Shown here: positions 1 through 5,075 of the stretch, one piece after another
How the letters are laid out: every line of letters begins with the position of its first letter
Position numbering within the stretch: the stretch's first letter is position 1
Position numbers and translations under genes: made by a program
The notes under the pieces: generated by a model
Databases searched by the model: none
What the model saw: the letters and a program-made list of their open reading frames with translations, nothing else
What the model was told of the DNA's origin: nothing
Origin: Psychrobacter sp.
GTDB taxonomy: Bacteria; Pseudomonadota; Gammaproteobacteria; Pseudomonadales; Moraxellaceae
Assembly: GCA_029264635.1 (NCBI GenBank)
Contig: JARIAA010000107.1
Span: forward strand, 1-5,422
Direction of reading: 5' to 3'
Length of the DNA: 5,422 nucleotides

Positions 1-128
1 AAAGTTTTAGCAGTACGTCCTACCAGAACCACATTGGCCCCTTCTTGGGCAAAACGAATGGCAGTCGCACGGCCAATGCCTGAACCTGCTCCGGTAACAA
101 TAACCGTTTTTTCTTTAAAACGTTTCAT
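1..128 (-). CDS. Short-chain dehydrogenase/reductase (SDR), N-terminal fragment
   Basis: The gene runs off the left edge, leaving 42 full codons. The protein begins MKRFKEKTVIVTGAGSGIG and continues into a helix and a second strand (NVVLVGR). This is the opening beta-alpha-beta of a Rossmann fold, with the classical SDR nucleotide-binding motif TGxxxGIG at about residues 13-20. The Arg after the second strand (VLVGRT) is compatible with NADP preference, but that is a weak inference. The family comprises cytoplasmic NAD(P)-dependent oxidoreductases of very diverse substrates. The catalytic Ser-Tyr-Lys region lies outside the window, so neither substrate nor intactness can be judged. The start is supported by an AGGA Shine-Dalgarno at 141-138, 9 bases upstream, and by an in-frame TGA just before the ATG. 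It has its own likely promoter at 171-181 and is separated from the upstream minus-strand gene by a terminator. Confidence 0.9.
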   Translation of the reverse strand, partial: MKRFKEKTVIVTGAGSGIGRATAIRFAQEGANVVLVGRTAKT

Positions 129-170
129 GATGTTTCATCCTAATGGTTATAAATGATATAAAAGTGAATG

Positions 171-182
171 TAACATAGCAAC
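171..182 (-). promoter_or_regulatory. Extended -10 promoter for the SDR gene
   Basis: Read on the minus strand, the word TTGCTATGTTA (181 down to 171) gives an extended -10 element, TGC followed by TATGTT, about 45 bases before the SDR start codon. No good -35 hexamer sits 16-18 bases upstream. The same word occurs before three other genes of the window, which is the main reason to call it. A less likely alternative lies further upstream on the same strand: TTTACA at 294-289 and TATAAT at 273-268, but with a short 15-base spacer. Confidence 0.5.
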
Positions 183-258
183 ATTAGCAAATTGCATTTA
201 CAAACTTAATCAATTTACCCTTTAGCTTTCAAAGACTAATGGTAGCTGAAAAGTAGTT

Positions 259-288
259 ATAACGATTATTATAATAACAAGTCGTTAT
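259..288. repeat. Inverted repeat ATAACGA-N16-TCGTTAT with an inner 12-bp palindrome
   Basis: Arms ATAACGA (259-265) and TCGTTAT (282-288) are exact reverse complements. Between them lies the perfect AT-only palindrome TTATTATAATAA (266-277), slightly off-centre. The site is upstream of the likely SDR promoter and overlaps the alternative TATAAT. It could be a repressor or activator site. AT-only palindromes are common by chance in such DNA, so this is tentative. Confidence 0.3.
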
Positions 289-330
289 TGTAAAAGCCAA
301 GTTAGTATATTACAGCTAAATTTTTGGCCT

Positions 331-357
331 AAAAAAGGCAGCCAGAGCTGCCTTTTT
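331..357 (-). terminator. Intrinsic terminator of the TM_helix-repeat membrane protein gene
   Basis: GGCAGC (337-342) and GCTGCC (347-352) pair around a CAGA loop. The flanking A run (331-336) and T run (353-357) extend the stem and give a U tract on either strand. It lies about 30 bases beyond the minus-strand stop codon at 387-389, so it should end that transcript before the SDR gene. The symmetry means it could also stop plus-strand transcription. Confidence 0.85.
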
Positions 358-386
358 ATTAGTAGGAATAAGAGACTAACAAAGGT

Positions 387-2147
387 TTATTGATCCTTAT
401 TGTAACCATCATCACATACCAGGCCACTACCAGATAAGATGTCTACATTATTGGTGCTAGTATTACTATTGTTGGTGTTGTTGGTGTTGTTGGTACTTAA
501 GTCACTAGTGTCAACCGTGTCAGTACCCAATTTACTCGTATCAGCGGTATCAGTACTCAAGTTGCTCGCTGTTGTATTTGCTCTATCAATGCTAGTCGTC
601 GTTGCACTAGGCGTATTTGCTCGAACAGCGTCAGCCACTTTATCTTGCGTATCGCTGGTCATTTTGGTATGACGAGTCGTTTTTACTTTGAGACCAGTAC
701 GCTCCTCGTCCATTTTATCTTGCATTTTACGTAGGAAACGAGCCGCCGCTTCTTGACCACCAAGGCCAAAAGAGAGCGCGAAAGCAACTGCAACGGCACC
801 TAAGGTGAGACCAAACGCGAGGTTAACAATAGAGTCAGCAATACCCATCGCTTTTAGACCCATGGCTAATACTAGACCCATGATTAGTACACGAACGATA
901 TTTGCTAAAAATTGTGAGCCTTTTTCAGAGCGCTCAACGACGCCAGCAATGATATTGGCAAGCCAGAAGCCGATGAATAGAATAATAGCACCTAGGATGA
1001 TATTAGCACCAAAGGCAATAAACATCGTGATGATAGCTGAGATAGGTTCAAAACCAAGTAGGTCAGCTGCTGCAATTGACGCAAATAACATGGCAAAGAA
1101 GATAATGGCATAGCCAACAAGATCAGAGATTTTTTTGTTGCCCATGGTTTCTTGTAAGCCAACTTTGGCAGGTAATTGATTGATTTCAGTGTTTTCAATC
1201 AACCCTTTGATAATGTTTGCGACCATACGTACTACGTAATAAGTCACGACAAGAATAGCAACTGCCATAAAGATGTTAGGTAGGGCTTCCATGATTTTAT
1301 TGAGCATATTAGTCGCTGGACGTGCAATAACTTCAATTTTTAATGCATTTAATGCAGCAATAACTGTCGGAATAATAACCACTAAAAATGCTAAAGAACC
1401 AGCAATATTGGGTAAGCTGTTTTGTTCACTCAAGCCCGCTTTGGTTGCAAGCGCTTGTACATCAAAAGTAGAAACAAGATTGGTCACAATGCCGCGTACG
1501 ACTTTAGCGATGATATAACCCACCACAAAGACTACACCGGCAATAAGAATGTTGGGAATAAAGCTAAAGATTTTATCAACCATATTGGTTAATGGGGCAA
1601 ATAAACCATCAAGCTCTAGTTGACCCAGTACCATTGTCAATACCACCAACAGGATAAACCAATAGACCATATCAGCGATCGTGCTGCTCATCGGCTTGAC
1701 GCCAGCTTGCGCACTTAAGCGCTCGTCCATTGTAGTTTTTGATAAAGCGGTATTAATAGCTGTACGTGCAACAGTAGCAATTACCCAACCAATAATACCA
1801 ACCGCGATAGCGCCAATAAGATTAGGAATAAATGCGAGTACTTGGTTGACCATATTTGCAAACGGTGCTGAGATAGAGTTTAAGTTTAGCTGAGATAGCG
1901 CGCCTGAGATGGCAATAACAAAGATAAACCAGAAGACAACTTTAGAGATGATCCCTTCTAAATCGTAAGTTTTACCTGTCGATGAGTTCATACGCTGATT
2001 GATATTGACCTTGGCCAATACATTGCGCACCAGCGCTGCAATGCCAAGTGCAACGAGCCAACCGATGATGAAAATCAAGATAGCACCAATGATGGAACCG
2101 ATAGGTCCACCAAGATAGCCATTAAAAGATGCAAACATTGGATTCAT
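387..2147 (-). CDS. TM_helix-repeat (CmpX-like) inner-membrane protein, mechanosensitive-channel related
   Basis: A 586-residue polytopic membrane protein. It is built from five modules of about 91 residues, each starting with a hydrophobic helix of the type (I/L)PNhhhAhhhhhhGhhhA. These lie at about 14-41, 105-131, 195-222, 288-314 and 378-404. A second hydrophobic helix follows in each (about 66-85, 158-176, 249-265, 342-361, 412-430), then an amphipathic stretch with a conserved Pro (95, 185, 277, 368). A last Ala/Gly-rich helix (437-463, ending SFGLGGQEAA) recalls the pore helix of MscS-type channels, but no MscS beta domain follows. A charged segment (466-495) leads to a Thr/Asn/Ser-rich tail (about 511-567). 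Helices of this kind are known from the TM_helix family, which includes Pseudomonas CmpX and relatives annotated as mechanosensitive channels. Osmotic or envelope-stress function is inferred. The start is fixed by a strong AAAGGAGG site. It is probably a monocistronic unit with its own promoter and terminator. Confidence 0.85.
   Translation of the reverse strand: MNPMFASFNGYLGGPIGSIIGAILIFIIGWLVALGIAALVRNVLAKVNINQRMNSSTGKTYDLEGIISKVVFWFIFVIAISGALSQLNLNSISAPFANMVNQVLAFIPNLIGAIAVGIIGWVIATVARTAINTALSKTTMDERLSAQAGVKPMSSTIADMVYWFILLVVLTMVLGQLELDGLFAPLTNMVDKIFSFIPNILIAGVVFVVGYIIAKVVRGIVTNLVSTFDVQALATKAGLSEQNSLPNIAGSLAFLVVIIPTVIAALNALKIEVIARPATNMLNKIMEALPNIFMAVAILVVTYYVVRMVANIIKGLIENTEINQLPAKVGLQETMGNKKISDLVGYAIIFFAMLFASIAAADLLGFEPISAIITMFIAFGANIILGAIILFIGFWLANIIAGVVERSEKGSQFLANIVRVLIMGLVLAMGLKAMGIADSIVNLAFGLTLGAVAVAFALSFGLGGQEAAARFLRKMQDKMDEERTGLKVKTTRHTKMTSDTQDKVADAVRANTPSATTTSIDRANTTASNLSTDTADTSKLGTDTVDTSDLSTNNTNNTNNSNTSTNNVDILSGSGLVCDDGYNKDQ
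471..572 (-). repeat. Short tandem repeats encoding the Thr/Asn/Ser-rich tail
   Basis: Two repeat types sit in the 3' part of the membrane protein gene. A 9-bp unit, GTTGGTGTT on the plus strand, occurs at 471-479 and 480-488 with a diverged third copy at 489-497. It encodes Asn/Thr triplets. A degenerate 30-bp unit begins with GTAC at 493, 523 and 553 (the last copy partial). On the coding strand it gives decapeptides such as LSTDTADTSK and LGTDTVDTSD. All unit lengths are multiples of three, so gain or loss of copies would keep the frame. Confidence 0.75.
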
Positions 2148-2151
2148 CCTG

Positions 2152-2160
2152 TCCTCCTTT
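2152..2160 (-). promoter_or_regulatory. Strong Shine-Dalgarno of the membrane protein gene
   Basis: On the minus strand AAAGGAGGA lies with GGAGG five bases before the ATG at 2147-2145. It is a near-perfect match to the 16S rRNA tail and much the best ribosome site in the window. It fixes this ATG rather than the one three codons later. Confidence 0.85.
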
Positions 2161-2214
2161 AATTACCCTATACTCATCCATGAAACGCTATTAAGCTTTG
2201 TAGATGACTACATG

Positions 2215-2244
2215 ATTATAAAAAATAATATTGTTGTATTTGAA
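2215..2244 (-). promoter_or_regulatory. Sigma70-type promoter for the membrane protein gene
   Basis: On the minus strand a perfect -10 hexamer TATAAT (2220-2215) follows a four-of-six -35 match TTCAAA (2244-2239) at 18 bases. It would give a leader of about 60 nucleotides. This is the one promoter in the window that does not use the TTGCTATGnTA word. In AT-rich DNA a TATAAT can be fortuitous. Confidence 0.5.
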
Positions 2245-2483
2245 GTAATTCATCATTCTAAAAAGCAGGCCTAGCCACGTAATCTCTATAAGGATAAGAA
2301 CAACATTAATAGAAAAAATTACTTTAGTTTACTTATCAGGTTAACTAACTCAGCTTAGCTGATAAAATAGGACAATTAAAGATAGAAATATTAACTTCAA
2401 GCTATAATTGTGTGATGAGTTGTTATTTTCATGGATAATATTAACAAATACTATACATTATCTCGATAATTTTATTGCAAACG

Positions 2484-2512
2484 TAGCTCATAAAACTAAG
2501 ATTTGCTATGAT
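2484..2512 (+). promoter_or_regulatory. Extended -10 promoter of the FKBP gene
   Basis: TGC followed by TATGAT (2504-2512) forms an extended -10 within TTTGCTATGATA. TAGCTC sits 17 bases upstream (2484-2489), where a -35 element belongs, although it is a poor match to TTGACA. The leader would be about 54 nucleotides. The same TAGCTCAT, ten-base gap and TTTGCTATG arrangement stands before argA, which supports function. A competing reading, TTGCAA (2475-2480) with TAAGAT (2497-2502), fits less well. Confidence 0.6.
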
Positions 2513-2572
2513 AGCTAGCAATTTATATCTCAATATTTTTTTACAACTCATTCGACTACTCGAGAGCACCAT

Positions 2573-3304
2573 ATGAAAAAGATCACTACCTTAACCACGA
2601 GTGCGCTGGTCAGCGCCATGTTATTAGCGACAGGTTGTAGCACGAATAACGGCAACCAAGAAAGTGCGAAACCAAGTGTTTCTATCACTGAGCAAAGCAG
2701 CGCTCCTGAAAAAGTCGGCTATAGCTTGGGCTTTATGATGGCAGAAGGTAACAAAGAGGCGGTAAAAGACCTGAATCTTGATACGTTTGAGCAGGGTTTT
2801 CGCGATGGATATGAGGGCAAAGAATCTGCCTTAACTCAAGAACAAATGGAAGCGGTACTAATGGCGTACCAAAAAGAGCAAGAAGAAAAGTTTGTCGCTG
2901 ACATGCAAACCAAAGCAGAAGAGAATAAAACGAAAGGCGCTGCATTCTTAGCAGAAAATGCGAAAAAAGAGGGCGTGAAACAGACCGCATCTGGGCTACA
3001 GTATAAAGTACTGACCGCAGGCACAGGTAAATCGCCGAAAGCGACTGATGTCGTTGAAGTAAATTACGAAGGTAAGTTGCTTGATGGTACGGTATTTGAT
3101 AGCTCTTATGAGCGCGGCGAGCCTATTGAGTTTCCATTAAATCAAGTCATCGCTGGCTGGACTGAGGGTCTACAGTTGATGAAAGAGGGCGGCAAATACG
3201 AATTTTATATTCCCTCAGACATTGCTTATGGTGAGGCAGGTAACCAAGGCATTGACCCTAATAGCACACTCATTTTTACCGTTGAATTGTTGAAAGTAAA
3301 ATAA
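2573..3304 (+). CDS. FKBP-type peptidyl-prolyl cis-trans isomerase, Mip/FkpA-like lipoprotein
   Basis: The product accelerates cis-trans isomerisation of X-Pro bonds and is expected to assist folding of envelope proteins. It has 243 residues. A type II signal peptide (MKK, hydrophobic stretch 11-20) ends at a lipobox-like LLATGC with Cys22, so the mature protein should be lipid-anchored facing the periplasm; Ser at +2 suggests outer-membrane sorting. An FKBP N-terminal dimerisation domain (about 45-135) contains the GYSLGFMMAEG segment and a long charged helix. The C-terminal isomerase domain (about 138-243) keeps the expected pocket residues: Tyr165, Phe175-Asp176, Val192-Ile193, Trp196, Tyr219 and Phe235. 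The usual IPPN loop reads IDPN (Asp228). Order and size match Mip and FkpA, but which of the two names applies is not settled. The Shine-Dalgarno is weak (GAGAG at 2562-2566). The gene stands alone, with a promoter at 2484-2512 and a terminator at 3340-3376. Confidence 0.93.
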   Translation: MKKITTLTTSALVSAMLLATGCSTNNGNQESAKPSVSITEQSSAPEKVGYSLGFMMAEGNKEAVKDLNLDTFEQGFRDGYEGKESALTQEQMEAVLMAYQKEQEEKFVADMQTKAEENKTKGAAFLAENAKKEGVKQTASGLQYKVLTAGTGKSPKATDVVEVNYEGKLLDGTVFDSSYERGEPIEFPLNQVIAGWTEGLQLMKEGGKYEFYIPSDIAYGEAGNQGIDPNSTLIFTVELLKVK

Positions 3305-3339
3305 TCATGTAGTCAGTTAATTATTTAAAAACGTAAAAT

Positions 3340-3376
3340 AAAAAAAGCCCTTATCATAGTTATAAGGGCTTTTTTT
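3340..3376. terminator. Bidirectional intrinsic terminator between the FKBP gene and argA
   Basis: A perfect 15-bp stem pairs 3340-3354 with 3362-3376 around a 7-base loop. The core is GCCCTTAT/ATAAGGGC. A and T runs at the outer ends provide a U tract on both strands. It lies 35 bases after the FKBP stop codon and about 40 bases beyond the argA stop on the other strand, so it can end both converging transcripts. Confidence 0.92.
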
Positions 3377-3398
3377 GACGAGCCTATTTTTATAATGT

Positions 3399-3416
3399 TT
3401 TATCGATAAATTTATC
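3399..3416. repeat. Overlapping palindromes at the argA 3' end
   Basis: Three alternating 6-mers, TTTATC-GATAAA-TTTATC, create two perfect overlapping 12-bp palindromes (3399-3410 and 3405-3416). The last base is the first base of the argA stop codon as read on the plus strand. The function is unknown. It may be chance or an accessory 3'-end structure next to the terminator. Confidence 0.4.
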
Positions 3417-4738
3417 TAGAGTATTTTTTGAAACACTTTAGAGTTGCGCCCATTGTTGTATTTTTCTTGCCGCCCTTCTGGTAAAGCACTTGCATCAACT
3501 TCAGCAAAACCTTGTTCTACGAACCAATGCGCGGTACGTGTCGTCAATACAAACAACTTATGCAAGCCATGACTGCGGGCTTGCTGCTCCAAAAATGCAA
3601 GTAGGTCAGCGCCGCGGCTACCGTTACGATAGTCGGGATGGACCGCTACACAGGCGACTTCTGCCGTATCAGCATCTAATGGGTATAAAGCTGCGCAGCC
3701 CAAAATCATCCCATCGCGCTCAATCACACTATAATTCTCAATCTCTTGCTCTAGACGCTCGCGTGAGCGCCTAACCAAGATACCTTGTTCTTCTAGTGGT
3801 TTTAATAGTTCAATGAGGCCAACCACATCATCAATATCAGCATGACGAATCTCTTCATAGGGGTCGTGACTAATAAGTGTGCCAGAACCATCCCGCGTAA
3901 AGAGCTCCTCTAGTAAGGCACCATCTTTTGCATAAGAGATAATATGCGTGCGATGAACGCCTTGACGACATGCCAAACTTGCGCAGTGCAAGAAGTAGTT
4001 TATCTCATTATTTAAATGACGCTCACGTAAAAAACGGTCTACCTCATTTGGGATCATCTCGTACAACAGGCGACCATTGTCATTGACATCGGCTTCCTCA
4101 CCTAAAAAAATCAGCTTGTCAGCACCGAGCGCGACTGCGGCACTAAGTGCCACGTCCTCACCTAATAAATTAAAGACTTCACCCGTCGCCGAATAGCCCA
4201 TTGACCCTAATATGACAATATGGTCATGAAGGAGATTGTTCTTGATAGCTTCAACATCAATCGAACGTACTTCACCTGTCATCTGATAATCAACGCCGTC
4301 ACGGATACCATAAGGGCGCGCGGTTACAAAGTTACCAGAGACTGCATCAATGCGTGAACCATACATAGGGGAGTTAGCAAGCCCCATTGATAACTGAGCT
4401 TCAATCTGCAAGCGAATAGCGCCCACCGCCTGTAAAATGGATGACATCGCAGCGCGCGGTGTCACACGTATGTCTTGATGTAAGGGGGACGTAATCCCAA
4501 TCTCTTTTAGGTTTTTTTCAATCTGCGGACGTGCGCCATGCACCAATACCAGCTTGATACCTAAGCTATGCAGTAGGGCAAAGTCATGGATAAGGGTGCT
4601 AAAATTAGGATGATTGACGGCCTCGCCACCAAACATAATCACGAAAGTTTTACCGCGATGGGTGTTGATGTAAGGCGCAGAGTTACGAAACCAATGGACG
4701 TATTCAGGGTTAATCTTTGGCATAGCGCTAGTAGTCAT
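3416..4738 (-). CDS. argA: N-acetylglutamate synthase (amino-acid N-acetyltransferase)
   Basis: ArgA transfers the acetyl group of acetyl-CoA to glutamate, the first step of arginine synthesis in the cytoplasm. Classical ArgA is feedback-inhibited by arginine through its kinase-like domain. The 440-residue length is close to classical ArgA (E. coli about 443). The N-terminal amino-acid-kinase-like domain (about 20-285) shows YINTHRGKTFVIMFGGEA, the LVHGARPQI loop (64-73) and GVHRTHIISYAKDGALLEELF (260-280). The C-terminal GNAT acetyltransferase domain (about 294-435) shows LVRRSRERLE (321-330), the acetyl-CoA loop RNGSRG (371-376) after CVAVHPDY, and AHWFVEQGF (403-411). No key segment is missing. 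The ATG at 4738 has no recognisable Shine-Dalgarno, nor does the alternative at Met6. I keep the longer start because family similarity begins soon after. It is transcribed alone and diverges from the exported-protein gene. Confidence 0.96.
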   Translation of the reverse strand: MTTSAMPKINPEYVHWFRNSAPYINTHRGKTFVIMFGGEAVNHPNFSTLIHDFALLHSLGIKLVLVHGARPQIEKNLKEIGITSPLHQDIRVTPRAAMSSILQAVGAIRLQIEAQLSMGLANSPMYGSRIDAVSGNFVTARPYGIRDGVDYQMTGEVRSIDVEAIKNNLLHDHIVILGSMGYSATGEVFNLLGEDVALSAAVALGADKLIFLGEEADVNDNGRLLYEMIPNEVDRFLRERHLNNEINYFLHCASLACRQGVHRTHIISYAKDGALLEELFTRDGSGTLISHDPYEEIRHADIDDVVGLIELLKPLEEQGILVRRSRERLEQEIENYSVIERDGMILGCAALYPLDADTAEVACVAVHPDYRNGSRGADLLAFLEQQARSHGLHKLFVLTTRTAHWFVEQGFAEVDASALPEGRQEKYNNGRNSKVFQKIL

Positions 4739-4799
4739 AATAGGAACTATAATAATAGGTGTAGTAAAAGGAATAAGTTGGAACGATTTATTGAATATT

Positions 4800-4829
4800 T
4801 ACCATAGCAAAAAAGCTCGGTATGAGCTA
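4800..4829 (-). promoter_or_regulatory. Extended -10 promoter of argA
   Basis: On the minus strand TTTGCTATGGTA (4811-4800) gives TGC plus TATGGT. TAGCTCAT (4829-4822) stands exactly ten bases upstream of it, so TAGCTC is 17 bases from the -10. This copies the FKBP promoter layout. The leader would be about 55 nucleotides. A small inverted repeat AGCTC-GGTAT-GAGCT (4814-4828) overlaps the spacer. I see no obvious arginine-repressor operator that I could defend. Confidence 0.6.
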
Positions 4830-4919
4830 TCTTTTTATTTTAGCGATGTTAACGCAGATTTATAGCAGATTGGCTATATACACAACCTAAACACGCGGTT
4901 AGTATACGGATAAAAGCTT

Positions 4920-4931
4920 TTTGCTATGCTA
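4920..4931 (+). promoter_or_regulatory. Extended -10 promoter for the exported-protein gene
   Basis: TTTGCTATGCTA provides TGC followed by TATGCT, the same word as before the SDR, FKBP and argA genes. The position 17 bases upstream (GTATAC, 4902-4907) is not a recognisable -35 and the TAGCTCAT box is absent. The site is about 145 bases before the start codon. A nearer TATATT at 5043-5048 lacks a -35 and would leave only a short leader. Confidence 0.4.
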
Positions 4932-4974
4932 ATTGCTTCTGCATGACTGATAGCGCTAGTTATCTGGCTTAAAA

Positions 4975-5011
4975 GAGTGAGGTTACGCCATCAAAATGGT
5001 TTACCCTACTC
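4975..5011 (+). other. Imperfect hairpin in the leader of the exported-protein gene
   Basis: GAGT (4975-4978) pairs with ACTC (5008-5011) and CCAT (4988-4991) with ATGG (4996-4999) around a CAAA loop. GGT/ACC and an A-T pair lie between, interrupted by mismatches and one bulge. There is no following T run, so it is not a terminator. It would fall inside the predicted long leader and could affect translation or mRNA stability. This was judged by eye only. Confidence 0.3.
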
Positions 5012-5075
5012 TGCATCCTTAATTAGCATTCAACCCTTAAGCTATATTGCATTACCGACACCTCAACTAGGAATA

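Larger units (their letters stand above)
2148..2572. other. 425-bp divergent intergenic region
   Basis: Very AT-rich DNA between the leftward membrane protein gene and the rightward FKBP gene. I see no credible small gene in it. It holds the membrane gene's Shine-Dalgarno (2152-2160) and a likely promoter (2215-2244), the FKBP promoter (2484-2512) and several inverted repeats. Those are TTATCAG/CTGATAA at 2333-2339 and 2359-2365, CAGCT-T-AGCTG at 2351-2361, and ATTATC-TC-GATAAT at 2457-2470, just upstream of the FKBP promoter. A perfect TATAAT at 2403-2408 on the plus strand lacks a matching -35, but it could be a second, upstream FKBP promoter. Confidence 0.6.
4739..5075. other. 337-bp divergent intergenic region
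   Basis: This gap lies between argA (leftward) and the exported-protein gene (rightward) and contains no credible small gene. It holds the argA promoter (4800-4829), an extended -10 for the rightward gene (4920-4931), an imperfect hairpin (4975-5011), and AGGA at 5069-5072 as the likely ribosome site for the rightward gene. The two extended -10 elements are about 115 bases apart and face outward. The leader of the rightward gene would then be about 140 nucleotides, unusually long. Confidence 0.6.

Noticed and set aside
472..497. Possible CRISPR or large repeat array
   Set aside because: The 9-bp units are adjacent, have no spacers, are in frame and simply encode Asn/Thr.
805..1113. Plus-strand open frames opposite the membrane protein gene (439-672, 805-1113, 1273-1518, 1681-1893)
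   Set aside because: They are antisense reflections of a repetitive hydrophobic gene, with no start signals and biased composition.
992..1198. A 68-codon minus-strand open frame inside the membrane protein gene
   Set aside because: It overlaps a clearly coding stretch in another frame, has no ribosome site and shows no recognisable domain.
4586..4807. A 73-codon plus-strand open frame over the argA start
   Set aside because: It is antisense to the conserved ArgA N-terminus, overlaps the argA promoter and lacks a ribosome site.
4809..4845. Terminator-like hairpin AGCTC-GGTAT-GAGCT with nearby T run
   Set aside because: The stem is only 5 bp, the T run is separated by extra bases, no gene ends there, and the sequence is better explained as the argA promoter.
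4723..4958. TAGCGCTA palindrome found twice (4723-4730 and 4951-4958)
   Set aside because: One copy is within argA codons 3-6. Two 8-bp matches with no shared context are not enough to claim a site.
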